Source: an uncultured Ralstonia sp.
Lineage (GTDB): Bacteria > Pseudomonadota > Gammaproteobacteria > Burkholderiales > Burkholderiaceae
Length of the DNA: 39,029 nucleotides
Assembly (NCBI GenBank): GCA_913056305.1
Contig: CAJXMR010000025.1
Location: 1 to 39,029, forward strand
Direction: 5' to 3'
This document shows, one piece after another, positions 16,779-25,206 of this stretch (position 1 is the first letter of the stretch; each line of letters opens with the position of its first letter). A program made the position numbers and the translations under genes. The notes beneath the pieces are model-generated. The model had not been told where the DNA came from. It did not search any database and saw nothing but the letters and a program-made list of their open reading frames with translations.

Positions 16779-16900
16779 CTGCCCAGGCGAGCGGCAGGCG
16801 TCGTTGTGCATGACGCCAGAAACCTTGCGCTTCCTCGTGGTCGGTGCCCACTAACTAAGGGCCGCTGCTGCAGCCCCAGGATTCGCCAGTCGCGCAAGGT
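16779..16900 (-). ncRNA. ZTP (pfl) riboswitch in the glyA leader
   Basis: On the minus strand ACCTTGCGC (16900-16892) pairs perfectly over 9 bp with GCGCAAGGT (16830-16822) to form P1. Inside lies the conserved GACTGGCGAA (16891-16882). Downstream is the P3 hairpin CTGCC-gctcgcctg-GGCAG (16797-16779), giving the conserved CGCCTGGGCA. The loop CGCC (16789-16786) can pair with GGCG of the GACTGGCG element (16887-16884), which is the family's signature pseudoknot. Known ZTP riboswitches sense the purine intermediates ZMP/ZTP and turn on folate and one-carbon genes such as glyA. The expression platform may involve the GGGTG/CACCC hairpin further downstream. Confidence 0.85.
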
Positions 16901-16916
16901 GGAATGGTTGCCCGCG

Positions 16917-16945
16917 AGTGTACGACAGCCGTATGGCCGCCGCAA
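16917..16945 (-). promoter_or_regulatory. Candidate sigma-70 promoter for the glyA riboswitch transcript
   Basis: On the minus strand TTGCGG, a 17-bp spacer and TACACT are correctly placed so that transcription would begin about ten bases before P1 of the riboswitch. Matches to consensus are 3/6 and 4/6; position relative to the riboswitch is the main support. The upstream region 16946-17048 holds only the ydfG leader. Confidence 0.5.
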
Positions 16946-17048
16946 GGCACGGGCGCGGCGGGGCGCACATGGCGGCGCAGCGGGCCACGGTGCTCGGTTA
17001 CACTCTTGCACTTCGCTGATTGCTGTTCTTTGGCTCGGAGAGACCTCC

Positions 17049-17801
17049 ATGATCGTATTCGTGACCGGCGCGACGGCCGGCTTTGGCGCAGCCATTGCGC
17101 GGCGTTTCGTGCGGGAAGGGCATCGCGTGATCGCGGCCGGGCGCCGCCAGGATCGCCTCGATGCGCTCAAGGCCGAGCTGGGCGATGCGCTGCTGCCGTT
17201 CATCCTGGATGTGCAGGATGCCGCCGCCGTGGCCGCGCTGCCGGGCTCGCTGCCCGAGGGCTGGCGCGAGGTCGACGTGCTGGTCAACAACGCCGGCCTG
17301 GCGCTCGGCCTGGAGCCGGCCCAGCGCGCCGACCTGACCGACTGGGATCGCATGATCGGCACCAACTGCGCCGGCCTGGTGCATATGACGCGCGCGCTGC
17401 TTCCAGGGATGGTCGAGCGCAACCGCGGCCATGTCGTCAACATCGGCTCGATCGCCGGCTCGTATCCGTATCCGGGCGGCAATGTGTACGGCGCCACCAA
17501 GGCCTTCGTGCGCCAGTTTTCGCTGAACCTGCGCGCCGACCTGACCGGTACCCGCGTGCGTGTGTCGAACATCGAGCCCGGCCTGTGCTCCGGCACCGAA
17601 TTCTCGAACGTGCGTTTCAAGGGCGATGACGGCCGCGTCGACAAGGTCTATGAGGGCACCGAGGCGCTCACCGCCGACGACATCGCCGAGACGGTTTACT
17701 GGATGGCCGCGCTGCCGGCGCATTTCAATGTCAACGCGATCGAGATCATGCCCGTTTGCCAGTCGTTCACCGCCACGAGCGTGACGCGGAACCTCGCCTG
17801 A
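17049..17801 (+). CDS. ydfG: Short-chain dehydrogenase, YdfG-type 3-hydroxy acid / malonic semialdehyde reductase
   Basis: 250 aa. It starts MIVFVTGATAGFGAAIARRF with the TGxxxGxG cofactor motif, and has AAGRRQDRLDAL (arginines expected for NADP), VLVNNAGLALGLEP and the catalytic YxxxK in NVYGATKAFVRQFSLNLR. IEPGLCSGTEFSNVRFKGDD and the C-terminal FNVNAIEIMPVCQSF closely follow E. coli YdfG as I recall it. That enzyme oxidises or reduces 3-hydroxy acids and reduces malonic semialdehyde. It is transcribed divergently from glyA and ends in its own hairpin. Substrate assignment is by family. Confidence 0.9.
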   Translation: MIVFVTGATAGFGAAIARRFVREGHRVIAAGRRQDRLDALKAELGDALLPFILDVQDAAAVAALPGSLPEGWREVDVLVNNAGLALGLEPAQRADLTDWDRMIGTNCAGLVHMTRALLPGMVERNRGHVVNIGSIAGSYPYPGGNVYGATKAFVRQFSLNLRADLTGTRVRVSNIEPGLCSGTEFSNVRFKGDDGRVDKVYEGTEALTADDIAETVYWMAALPAHFNVNAIEIMPVCQSFTATSVTRNLA

Positions 17802-17823
17802 GGCAATTTGGAGCAAACCGCAA

Positions 17824-17847
17824 GCCATCGTCCGGTCGGGCGATGGC
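17824..17847 (+). terminator. Hairpin downstream of ydfG
   Basis: GCCATCG / CGATGGC stem with a 10-nt loop, followed by CGGCTGTCATTT. The T tract is poor, so this is a weak or Rho-aided terminator separating ydfG from the Tol operon. Confidence 0.45.
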
Positions 17848-17865
17848 CGGCTGTCATTTAACCCT

Positions 17866-17874
17866 TGGTAAAAT
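17866..17874 (+). promoter_or_regulatory. Extended -10 promoter element for the ybgC-tol operon
   Basis: TGG-TAAAAT matches an extended -10 (TGn plus a 5/6 hexamer). No good -35 lies 17 bp upstream. Transcription would start around 17880-17881, that is, at or next to the ybgC ATG at 17881. Confidence 0.45.
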
Positions 17875-17880
17875 CCGAGG

Positions 17881-18285
17881 ATGTCCACTTTTGACTGGAA
17901 CCTGCGCGTGTATTGGGAAGATACCGACGCAGGCGGCGTGGTGTTCTACGCCAACTACCTGAAATTCTTCGAGCGCGCCCGCACCGAGTGGCTGCGCGCA
18001 TTGGGGGTCGACCAGCTGGCGCTGGCTGACACGACCGGGGCCATCTTCGTGGTGCGTAGCACCGCTGTGGACTACCGCGCACCCGCCCGCCTGGACGACC
18101 TGTTGCAGATCCGTTCGCGTATGGAACGGGTCGGACCGGCATCGGTCCAATTTGCCCAGGAAGGCTGGCGCGGCGACGTCCTGCTCGCCTCGGGCACGAT
18201 TCGTGTTGGATGTGTCGATCGGCTCACCTTCCGTCCGACCCCGATTCCCGCTCCCGTACTCGCAACCATCAAAGCTGCCGCATGA
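17881..18285 (+). CDS. ybgC: Tol-Pal system acyl-CoA thioesterase YbgC
   Basis: 134 aa hotdog-fold thioesterase. The N-terminal motif RVYWEDTDAGGVVFYANYLK contains the catalytic aspartate of the 4-hydroxybenzoyl-CoA thioesterase group, and FFERARTEWLRALG follows. It heads the Tol-Pal operon, as in most proteobacteria, and overlaps tolQ by ATGA. GAGG lies directly against the ATG, too close for a normal ribosome-binding site, so the mRNA may be leaderless. Its role in the Tol system is unclear; the family acts on short-chain or phospholipid-related acyl-CoA/ACP. Confidence 0.93.
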   Translation: MSTFDWNLRVYWEDTDAGGVVFYANYLKFFERARTEWLRALGVDQLALADTTGAIFVVRSTAVDYRAPARLDDLLQIRSRMERVGPASVQFAQEGWRGDVLLASGTIRVGCVDRLTFRPTPIPAPVLATIKAAA

Positions 18286-18977
18286 ATCCCGTCGAGGTCA
18301 CACAAGATCTGTCGATCGTCTCGCTGGTGCTGCACGCCAGCGTCCTGGTCCAAGCCGTCATGGCGTTGCTGCTGGTGATGTCCCTGTTCTCCTGGACATA
18401 CATCTTCCGCAAGGCCTTCGCGCTGCGCGCCGCGCGCGCCAAGACCGAATCCTTTGAACGCGATTTCTGGGCCGGCGGCGATCTGCAGGCGCTGTATCAG
18501 AGCGCGGCCAACAACCGCCACCACACGGGTGCGCTGGAGCGCATCTTTGAAGCCGGCATGCGCGAATTCCTCAAGGGGCGCGAGCAGCAGCGTGGCGTCG
18601 GCGACCCCAGCGCGATTCTCGACGCCTCGCGCCGGGCCATGCGCGCCGCCTACCAGCGCGAGATGGATTCGCTCGAATCACACCTGCCGTTCCTGGCCTC
18701 GGTCGGTTCGGTCAGCCCGTATATCGGCCTGTTCGGCACCGTGTGGGGGATCATGAACGCCTTCCGCGGCCTGTCCAACGTGCAGCAGGCGACACTCTCT
18801 GCCGTGGCGCCGGGCATTGCCGAGGCGCTGGTGGCCACGGCCATCGGCCTGTTCGCGGCCATTCCGGCGGTGATCGCCTACAACCGCTACGCCACCGAGA
18901 TGGACCGCCTGGCCAACCGCTTCGAGAGCTTCATCGAAGAGTTCTCGAACATTCTCCAGCGCCAGGCGGCGCGCTGA
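18282..18977 (+). CDS. tolQ: Tol-Pal inner-membrane protein TolQ
   Basis: 231 aa. MotA/TolQ/ExbB family with three membrane segments: about residues 17-37, 140-165 and 175-200. The conserved signature LASVGSVSPYIGLFGTVWGI leads into the second helix, and IAEALVATAIGLFAAIPAVI forms the third. With TolR it makes the proton channel that energises TolA. The start is set by the ATGA overlap with ybgC. The cytoplasmic loop contains a DPSAILDASRRAMRAAYQRE helix, typical of the family. Confidence 0.96.
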   Translation: MNPVEVTQDLSIVSLVLHASVLVQAVMALLLVMSLFSWTYIFRKAFALRAARAKTESFERDFWAGGDLQALYQSAANNRHHTGALERIFEAGMREFLKGREQQRGVGDPSAILDASRRAMRAAYQREMDSLESHLPFLASVGSVSPYIGLFGTVWGIMNAFRGLSNVQQATLSAVAPGIAEALVATAIGLFAAIPAVIAYNRYATEMDRLANRFESFIEEFSNILQRQAAR

Positions 18978-18990
18978 GGGCCGCAACAGC

Positions 18991-19425
18991 ATGGCAACCA
19001 TCCAGCGAACGCGCCGCCCCCGGCGGGCCAAGGCCGACATCAACGTGGTGCCCTACATCGACGTGATGCTGGTGCTGCTGGTTATCTTCATGGTGGCCGC
19101 GCCGGTGGTGAACCCGGGCGTGGTCAACCTGCCGACGGTCGCCAACGCCACACCGCAGCAGACGCAGCCGCCCATCGTCGTGACCATCAAGGCCGACGGC
19201 ACGCTGCTTGCTCGTATCAAGTCCAGTTCAGGCGCCACCGAGCAGAAGCTGGCCAACAACCAGGAGCTGCGCGCCTTCGTCAAGCAGCGTACGGATGAAA
19301 ACCCGGAGCAACCGGTCGTCATCGCGGCCGACAAGACGGTGCAGTACGACAAGGTGCTGACGGTGATGAGCGTGCTCAAGGGCGACGGCGTCAAGCGCGT
19401 CGGTCTGATGGTGAAGTCGCAATGA
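18991..19425 (+). CDS. tolR: Tol-Pal inner-membrane protein TolR
   Basis: 144 aa. ExbD/TolR family: a basic N-terminus, then DINVVPYIDVMLVLLVIFMV with the proton-carrying aspartate D24 in the single membrane helix. A periplasmic domain follows and ends in the usual LTVMSVLKGDGVKRVGLMV. It starts 13 bp after tolQ. It works with TolQ to convert proton motive force into TolA movement. Confidence 0.96.
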   Translation: MATIQRTRRPRRAKADINVVPYIDVMLVLLVIFMVAAPVVNPGVVNLPTVANATPQQTQPPIVVTIKADGTLLARIKSSSGATEQKLANNQELRAFVKQRTDENPEQPVVIAADKTVQYDKVLTVMSVLKGDGVKRVGLMVKSQ

Positions 19426-19474
19426 GCGCCCACGTGTGCATGATCGTGAACGCCCGCGAGGCGGTCTGACCGGC

Positions 19475-20458
19475 ATGGCTACGACCTCGGTGCAACGCTA
19501 CGAACCCGTCCGCGAGCGCGGCACGCTGCGGGCGTTCAGCTTGGCGGTGCTGATGCACCTGCTATTGCTGGCGTTCCTGTACTTTGGCGTGAAGTGGCAG
19601 AGCAGCACGCCGCGCGGCGAAGAAGCCGAGCTGTGGGACGAGCAGGCGGTGCAACAGGCGATCCAGGCCATACCGGCACCTGAGCCGAAGCCGGAGCCCG
19701 TCATCAAGGCGCCGCCGGCCAAGGTGGAAGAGGAAGCGGACATCGCACTGGAGCAGGCCAAGCGCAAGCGTGAGCAGGAAGCTGCCGCCGCGCGTGAAGC
19801 CGAACTGGCCCGCCGCGCCGCCGAGGAGCGCGAGGAAACCAAGCGCCAGGCGCTGCTGAAGCAGCAGAAGGAGCAGCAGGCTCACCAGACGGAACTGCAG
19901 CGCAAGGCCCAGGCCGAACAGCAGGCCAAGGAAAAGGCCGCTGCCGAAGCGCAGGCGCGCAAGGAAGCGCAACTGCAAGCCCAGGCAGAGGCCAAGCAGA
20001 AGGCCAAGGCTGCGGCCGAAGCCAAGGCCAAAGCCGATTCGGAGCGCAAGGCGACGGAAGCCAAGTCGAACGCGCAGCGCAATGCCAACCTGCAGCACCT
20101 GCAGGCCATGGCTGGCGGTGCGGGGACGGGCGCGGTGTCGGGCTCTGGCGGCGGCGTCGGTACCGGCATGGGCACCGGCGGTACGGCGTCGGCGGGCTAT
20201 GCCGAGCGCGTGCGTGCCAAGGTCAAGCCGAACATCGTGTTCGACCCCGAGGCCGTCAGCGGCAATCCGACCGCGGTGGTGGCGGTACAGATGGCGCCGG
20301 ACGGTTCGATCATGTCGCGCCGACTGACCAAGTCGAGCGGCAACGGTGCCTACGACGAGGCCGTGCTGCGCGCGGTGGACCGCTCCGACCCGCTGCCACG
20401 CGACACCAATGGCAAAGCGCCGTCGAGCGTCACCCTGACGTTCCGGCCCAAGGAATAA
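19475..20458 (+). CDS. tolA: Cell envelope integrity protein TolA
   Basis: 327 aa from the ATG at 19475. One membrane helix lies at about residues 20-40 (AFSLAVLMHLLLLAFLYFGV). A long Ala/Lys/Glu/Gln helical domain spans about 75-210, followed by a glycine-rich linker (GGAGTGAVSGSGGGVGTGMG). The TonB-like C-terminal domain (about 240-327) contains NPTAVVAVQMAPDGSIMSRR and ends VTLTFRPKE. TolA spans the periplasm and contacts Pal/TolB. A GTG at 19436 in frame would add 13 residues; neither start has a strong ribosome-binding site, and the ATG is preferred. Confidence 0.93.
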   Translation: MATTSVQRYEPVRERGTLRAFSLAVLMHLLLLAFLYFGVKWQSSTPRGEEAELWDEQAVQQAIQAIPAPEPKPEPVIKAPPAKVEEEADIALEQAKRKREQEAAAAREAELARRAAEEREETKRQALLKQQKEQQAHQTELQRKAQAEQQAKEKAAAEAQARKEAQLQAQAEAKQKAKAAAEAKAKADSERKATEAKSNAQRNANLQHLQAMAGGAGTGAVSGSGGGVGTGMGTGGTASAGYAERVRAKVKPNIVFDPEAVSGNPTAVVAVQMAPDGSIMSRRLTKSSGNGAYDEAVLRAVDRSDPLPRDTNGKAPSSVTLTFRPKE

Positions 20459-20524
20459 CGCGCTGGCACTGCAGCGGCGGTGCCGGCACCCAGTTCAACG
20501 ATTCGACTACGGACAAGGAAGATG

Positions 20525-21820
20525 ATGCGCAAGATGTGGATTCCGATGCTCCGTCGCGCAGCACAAGCGTGGCTTCTGACGATGGCCTGCGTGGGCGTGG
20601 CCCATGCCCAGCTCAATGTGGAGATCTCCGGCGTCGGCTCCAGCCAATACCCCATCGCCATCGCCCACTTCCAGGGCGAGCAGCAGGCCCAGCAGAACAT
20701 CACCGCCATCGTCCGTGCTGACCTGGCGCGCAGCGGCCGCTTCTCGAACGTCGACGTGGCCGGCGCCGTGGTGCCGGAGACCCCGGCCCCGGACCTGGGG
20801 GCGTGGAAGAGCAAGGGCGCCGCCGCCTTCGTGGGCGGCACCGTCACGCGCAACGGCGACCGCTATGACATCCGCTTCCGCCTGTACGACACCGCCAAGG
20901 GCGAGAGCCTCGGCGGCCTGTCGCTCACGCGCGGCGAAGGCCAGTTGCGCCTGGCTGCGCACGAGATTGCCGATTACATCTACCAGAAGCTGATGGGCGA
21001 GCGCGGGGTGTTCGCGACGCGCCTGTCCTACGTGGCCAAGGTCGGCCGCCGCTTCCAGCTGCAGATTTCCGATTCGGACGGCGCCAACCCGCAGATCGCG
21101 CTGACCAGCAACGAGCCGATCATCTCGCCGTCGTGGTCGCCGGATGGCTCCAAGGTCGCGTACGTGTCGTTCGAGAGCAAGAAGCCGGTGGTGTACGTGC
21201 ATGACCTGGTGGCCGGGCGTCGCACCGTCATCTCGAACCAGAAGGGCAACAACTCGGCGCCGGCGTGGTCGCCGGATGGCCGCCGCGTGGCGGTGGCCCT
21301 GTCGCGTGATGGCAATACGCAGATCTACATGGTCAACGCCGACGGCTCGGGCCTGCATCGCCTCACGCGCAGCAGCGCGATCGACACCGAGCCGGCCTTC
21401 TCGCCGGATGGCCGCTCGATCTACTTCACCAGCGACCGCGGCGGCGCGCCGCAGATCTACCGCATGTCGGCCGAAGGCGAGGGCGACAGTGGAGCCCAGC
21501 GCGTGACCTTCAAGGGCGGCTACAACGTCAGCCCGCGCATTTCGCCCGATGGCAAGCTGCTGGCCTACATTTCGCGGGTGGGCGGCGCGTTCAAGCTGTA
21601 TGTGCAGGACATGTCCAACGGCGATGTGACCGGGCTGACGGACACGTCCTACGATGAGTCGCCGAGCTTTGCCGCCAACGGCAAGTTCATCCTGTATTCG
21701 ACCCGCGTGGGCGGGCGAACCGTGCTGGCCGCGGTGTCGACCGATGGCCGCACGCGTCAGGTACTTTCTCTCCAGGCTGGCGAAGTGCGTGAGCCAGCAT
21801 GGGGTCCTTTCATGCAATAA
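20525..21820 (+). CDS. tolB: Tol-Pal system beta-propeller protein TolB
   Basis: 431 aa. The signal peptide ends GVAHA-Q and exposes [20 protein letters not shown], the TolA-binding N-terminus and first domain. From about residue 175 a six-bladed propeller is visible as repeated SPDG motifs ([56 protein letters not shown]). AAGGA sits 5 bases before the ATG at 20525, which favours it over the adjacent ATG at 20522. TolB is periplasmic and shuttles between Pal and OmpA/peptidoglycan interactions. Confidence 0.96.
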   Translation: MRKMWIPMLRRAAQAWLLTMACVGVAHAQLNVEISGVGSSQYPIAIAHFQGEQQAQQNITAIVRADLARSGRFSNVDVAGAVVPETPAPDLGAWKSKGAAAFVGGTVTRNGDRYDIRFRLYDTAKGESLGGLSLTRGEGQLRLAAHEIADYIYQKLMGERGVFATRLSYVAKVGRRFQLQISDSDGANPQIALTSNEPIISPSWSPDGSKVAYVSFESKKPVVYVHDLVAGRRTVISNQKGNNSAPAWSPDGRRVAVALSRDGNTQIYMVNADGSGLHRLTRSSAIDTEPAFSPDGRSIYFTSDRGGAPQIYRMSAEGEGDSGAQRVTFKGGYNVSPRISPDGKLLAYISRVGGAFKLYVQDMSNGDVTGLTDTSYDESPSFAANGKFILYSTRVGGRTVLAAVSTDGRTRQVLSLQAGEVREPAWGPFMQ

Positions 21821-21844
21821 CGCATCCTTCAGGAGAAATCGGAC

Positions 21845-22363
21845 ATGTCCAAGTCCCAAACCATGATCAAACTGGCGGCCATCGCCGCACTGCTGGCCCT
21901 GGGTGCCTGCAGCTCGGGCGTCAAGCTCGATGACACCGCAAAGAACGCCACGGGTGGCGCCAACGCCGGTGGCGATGCAAACAAGGTGGCCACGGTCGAC
22001 GTGACCCGTGATGAGCTGACCGATCCGAACAGCCCGCTGGCCAAGCGCAGCGTGTACTTCGACTTCGACAGCTACTCCGTCAAGTCGGAATACCAGGGCC
22101 TGCTGACCCAGCACGCGCGCTACCTGCAGTCGCACGGCCAGCGCAAGGTGCTGATCCAGGGCAACACCGACGAGCGCGGCACCAGCGAGTACAACCTGGC
22201 CCTGGGCCAGAAGCGTGCCGAGGCCGTGCGCCGCGCCCTGTCGTCGATGGGCGTGCCTGAAGGCCAGATGGAAGCCGTGAGCCTGGGCAAGGAAAAGCCG
22301 CAAGCCACGGGCCACGACGAAGAGTCGTGGGCACAGAACCGCCGCGGCGACATCGTTTACTGA
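21845..22363 (+). CDS. pal: Peptidoglycan-associated lipoprotein Pal
   Basis: 172 aa. The lipoprotein signal ends LGAC with the lipidated cysteine at C22. A flexible linker is followed by an OmpA-like peptidoglycan-binding domain: RSVYFDFDSYSVKSEY, IQGNTDERGTSEYNLALGQK (with the TDERG and NxxLGxxRA elements) and the terminal NRRGDIVY. It anchors the outer membrane to the cell wall and closes the core Tol operon. A GGAG ribosome-binding site lies 10-13 bases before the ATG. Confidence 0.96.
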   Translation: MSKSQTMIKLAAIAALLALGACSSGVKLDDTAKNATGGANAGGDANKVATVDVTRDELTDPNSPLAKRSVYFDFDSYSVKSEYQGLLTQHARYLQSHGQRKVLIQGNTDERGTSEYNLALGQKRAEAVRRALSSMGVPEGQMEAVSLGKEKPQATGHDEESWAQNRRGDIVY

Positions 22364-22394
22364 TCGCGCTTGCTGATCAGCGACGTGTGAAGTG

Positions 22395-22430
22395 GAACGC
22401 GCCGGCCGCGAGAGCGTGGCCGGCGTTCTT
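22395..22430 (+). terminator. Attenuator-like hairpin between pal and cpoB
   Basis: GAACG and CCGGCC pair with GGCCGG and CGTTC around a 10-nt loop, with a 2-nt bulge, followed by only two T. It likely lowers, but does not block, read-through from pal into cpoB. Confidence 0.5.
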
Positions 22431-22444
22431 ACGTGTGTGATGAC

Positions 22445-23230
22445 ATGAATACGATGATGAAACAGCGCGCTTGTGGGGCCATGCGTCGGGCCATCCTGAT
22501 GGCGACGCTTGTCGCGAGTGGCGCCCTGACCCTGGCCGGTCCGGCGGCAGCGGGTGTGTTTGACGACGATGAGGCGCGCCGCGCCATCATCGACATGCGC
22601 GAGAAGTTCAACAACTTCCAGTCGACGGCTGCCCAGCGCATCGATCAGAACGGCAAGAACATGATCGACGCGCAGAACCAGATCGAGACGCTGCAGTCCG
22701 AGGTGGCGCGCCTGCGCGGCCAGAACGAGGTGCTGCAGAACCAGGTCGATACGCTGACCAAGCAGCAGAAGGACTACTACGCCGACCTCGATGCGCGCCT
22801 GAAGAAATTCGAGCCGCAGCAGGCCACGGTGGAGGGCCGCGAAGGCATGGTCCAGCCCGGCGAGAAGGACGAATACGACGCCGCGCTCAAGATCTTCCAG
22901 ACCGGCAACTTCAAGGGCGCGGGCAACCAGTTCTCGGCGTTCCTGAAGAAGTACCCGCAGAGCCCGTACGTGCCGCTGGCGCAGTTCTGGCTGGGCAACG
23001 CCCTGTATGCGCAGCGCGACTACAAGGGCTCGACCACCGTGCTGGAGGGCATGGCGCGCGCCAACCCGCAGCACCCGAAGGCGGCCGATGCGCTGCTGCA
23101 GGTGGCGACCAACCAGGGCGAGTCGGGCCAGAAGGCCGCGGCACGCAAGACGCTGGAGACCGTGGTGGCGCAGTATCCGGGCTCGGAGCAGGCCAAGACC
23201 GCCGCCAGCCGCCTGAAGACGATGCGCTGA
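22445..23230 (+). CDS. cpoB: Cell division coordinator CpoB (YbgF)
   Basis: 261 aa from the ATG at 22445; a GTG 12 bases upstream is also possible. The signal peptide ends GPAAA-GVFDDDEARR. The N-terminal part (about residues 35-125 of the precursor) is a coiled coil (NQIETLQSEVARLRGQNEVL) used for trimerisation. The C-terminal part holds TPR repeats beginning DEYDAALKIFQTGNFKGAGN and NALYAQRDYKGSTTVLEGMA. CpoB links Tol function to septal peptidoglycan synthesis. It is the last gene of the tol cluster and is followed by a strong terminator. Confidence 0.94.
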   Translation: MNTMMKQRACGAMRRAILMATLVASGALTLAGPAAAGVFDDDEARRAIIDMREKFNNFQSTAAQRIDQNGKNMIDAQNQIETLQSEVARLRGQNEVLQNQVDTLTKQQKDYYADLDARLKKFEPQQATVEGREGMVQPGEKDEYDAALKIFQTGNFKGAGNQFSAFLKKYPQSPYVPLAQFWLGNALYAQRDYKGSTTVLEGMARANPQHPKAADALLQVATNQGESGQKAAARKTLETVVAQYPGSEQAKTAASRLKTMR

Positions 23231-23254
23231 TCCGCACCGCTTCCTTTCGTATTG

Positions 23255-23289
23255 ACGCCCGCCCGTGTTCGCACCGGCGGGCGTTTTTC
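23255..23289 (+). terminator. Intrinsic terminator after cpoB
   Basis: A perfect 9-bp stem ACGCCCGCC / GGCGGGCGT with a 12-nt loop and a run of five T. Confidence 0.88.
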
Positions 23290-23392
23290 ATGGCGGGCCA
23301 CACATGCCGGGTATGCGTGCGCGCGGGCACGGGTAGGGCGGCGGCGCGCTAAAATGCGAGCCTTCCATCGATCGATCCGCAAGGCTTTCCCC

Positions 23393-24067
23393 ATGAAAAA
23401 ACGCGCCATCGTCCTGCTCTCCGGCGGGCTGGACTCCGCCACCGTGCTCGCCATGGCCAAGGCTGACGGCTTCGACACCTATGCGCTGTCGATGCGCTAT
23501 GGCCAGCGCCATTCGTCCGAGCTGGACGCGGCCAAGAAGGTGGCGGCCGCGCTGGGCGCCGTGCGTCACGAGATCGTCGATCTAGACCTGCGCAAGTTCG
23601 GTGGCTCGGCGCTGACCGACGACACGCTGGCGGTGCCGACCGAGGGCGTGCACGAGGGCATCCCCATCACCTACGTGCCGGCGCGTAACACCATCATGCT
23701 GTCGCTGGCGCTCGGCTGGGCCGAGGCCGTGGGCGCGCGCGACCTGTTCTTCGGCGCCAACGCGGTCGACTACTCCGGCTATCCGGATTGCCGCCCCGAA
23801 TACGTGGCCGCCTATGAGACGCTGGCGAACCTGGCCACGAAGGCCGGCGTGGAGGGCGATCGCTTCCGCGTCAACGCGCCCATCATCGCCATGACCAAGG
23901 CGGAGATCATCCAGGCCGGCGCGCGCCTGGGCGTCGACTACAGCCTGACCGTGTCGTGCTACCAGGCCGACGATGAAGGCCGCGCCTGTGGCGTCTGCGA
24001 TTCGTGCCGCATCCGCCGGGCCGGCTTCGAGGCCGCGGGCGTGCCCGATCCCACCCGTTACGTTTGA
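23393..24067 (+). CDS. queC: 7-cyano-7-deazaguanine synthase
   Basis: 224 aa. The ATP-pyrophosphatase P-loop S10-G-G-L-D-S15 is at the N-terminus, and the zinc site is C189, C199, C202 and C205 (CGVCDSC). [16 protein letters not shown] and [17 protein letters not shown] are typical. QueC makes preQ0, the precursor of queuosine in tRNA. The start MKKRAIV is chosen because the P-loop follows directly; an upstream ATG at 23354 overlaps a TAAAAT hexamer that looks like a -10 element. No preQ1 riboswitch is recognisable in the leader. Confidence 0.95.
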   Translation: MKKRAIVLLSGGLDSATVLAMAKADGFDTYALSMRYGQRHSSELDAAKKVAAALGAVRHEIVDLDLRKFGGSALTDDTLAVPTEGVHEGIPITYVPARNTIMLSLALGWAEAVGARDLFFGANAVDYSGYPDCRPEYVAAYETLANLATKAGVEGDRFRVNAPIIAMTKAEIIQAGARLGVDYSLTVSCYQADDEGRACGVCDSCRIRRAGFEAAGVPDPTRYV

Positions 24068-24084
24068 TCCTGCGCGCGACGCCA

Positions 24085-25200
24085 ATGCCTGACATCGATC
24101 TTCATGCGCTGTCCCACACCGTGCTGTGGGCAACCTTCGCGCTGACTTTCCTCTTCGGTGCCCTCCTGCAGCGTACGCACTTCTGCACCATGGGCGCGGT
24201 GTCCGACGCCGTCAACATCGGCGACTGGAACCGCCTGCGCATGTGGGTGCTGGCCATCGGCGTGGCGATGATCGGCACCGGCGTGCTGAGCTGGCTGGGC
24301 CTGATTGATACCAGCAAGACGATCTACACCGCCAGCCGGCTGCTGTGGCTGTCGGCGCTGGTGGGCGGGCTGCTGTTCGGCTTCGGCATGGTGCTGGGCT
24401 CGGGCTGCGGCAGCAAGACGCTGGTGCGCATCGGCGGCGGTAACCTGAAGTCGGTGGTGGTGTTCGTCTTCCTCGGGTTGTCGGCGTATATGACGCTCAA
24501 GGGTGTGTTTGGCGTGGTGCGCGTGGCCACCGTGGACAGTGTCGCGGTGGCGCTGCCGACCCCGCAGGATCTGCCGAGCGTGCTTGGCCACGCGCTGTCG
24601 GTGGAGGTACGCACGCTGCGCCTGGCACTGGCGCTGGTGATCGGTGGGGCCTGCGCACTGTGGGCGCTGCTGGGTCGCGACTTCCGCACGCGCGACAACC
24701 TGGCGGGCGGCATTGGCGTCGGGCTCATCATCGTGGCCATGTGGTACGTGTCGGGCCACCTCGGCTACGTGGCCGAAGATCCGAACACGCTGGAAGAGGC
24801 CTTCGTCGCCACCAACAGCGGGCGCATGGAGGCGCTGAGCTTCGTGGCGCCGGTGTCGTACACGCTGGAGTGGCTGATGTTCTTCAGCGATACGTCGAAG
24901 GTGCTGACGGTCGGCATCGTGAGCGTGCTGGGCGTGATTGCCGGCTCGGCCATGGTGGCGCTGGCGAGCGGCACGTTCCGCTGGGAGGGCTTTGCCAATG
25001 CCGAGGACACCGGCAACCACATTGTCGGCGGCGTGCTGATGGGCGCGGGCGGCGTGACGGCGCTGGGCTGCACGATCGGGCAGGGGCTGTCGGGCGTGTC
25101 GACCCTGGCGATCGGCTCGTTCATTGCGCTGGCCGGCATCCTGATCGGCGCGGTGCTGGCGTTCCGCTACCAGATGTGGCGACTGGAGCGCGTGGCCTGA
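24085..25200 (+). CDS. YeeE/YedE (TsuA-type) sulfur-compound transporter
   Basis: 371 aa, hydrophobic, with about 8-10 membrane segments. It carries the family's conserved cysteine motifs: QRTHFCTMGAVSD (C34), LGSGCGSKTLVRIGGGN (C108) and a late GCTIGQGLSG. Two repeats of the YeeE domain are visible. Characterised members take up thiosulfate or assist selenium/sulfur metabolism; the exact substrate here is unknown. It starts 17 bp after queC and is probably co-transcribed with it. It is followed by the tRNA-Lys promoter. Confidence 0.85.
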   Translation: MPDIDLHALSHTVLWATFALTFLFGALLQRTHFCTMGAVSDAVNIGDWNRLRMWVLAIGVAMIGTGVLSWLGLIDTSKTIYTASRLLWLSALVGGLLFGFGMVLGSGCGSKTLVRIGGGNLKSVVVFVFLGLSAYMTLKGVFGVVRVATVDSVAVALPTPQDLPSVLGHALSVEVRTLRLALALVIGGACALWALLGRDFRTRDNLAGGIGVGLIIVAMWYVSGHLGYVAEDPNTLEEAFVATNSGRMEALSFVAPVSYTLEWLMFFSDTSKVLTVGIVSVLGVIAGSAMVALASGTFRWEGFANAEDTGNHIVGGVLMGAGGVTALGCTIGQGLSGVSTLAIGSFIALAGILIGAVLAFRYQMWRLERVA

Positions 25201-25206
25201 TGTGCG

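Larger units (their letters stand above)
16629..17048. other. 420-bp divergent region between glyA and ydfG
   Basis: Contains the glyA leader with the ZTP riboswitch, its candidate promoter, and about 130 bp upstream of ydfG. The ydfG side has GGAGAGACCTCC just before the ATG. No additional coding region is supported; open frames here are by-products of high GC. Confidence 0.7.

Noticed and set aside
16629-16811. Extended N-terminus of glyA
   Set aside because: It would translate through the riboswitch 3' part and lacks similarity to SHMT, whose normal start is at 16628.
20507-23074. An 855-codon open frame on the minus strand across tolB, pal and cpoB
   Set aside because: It is antisense to three well-supported genes and is a by-product of GC-rich codon bias; its translation is His/Arg/Ala-rich without domains.
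23341-23392. preQ1 riboswitch in the queC leader
   Set aside because: The leader after the TAAAAT element is about 30 nt and lacks the preQ1 hairpin plus A-rich tail.
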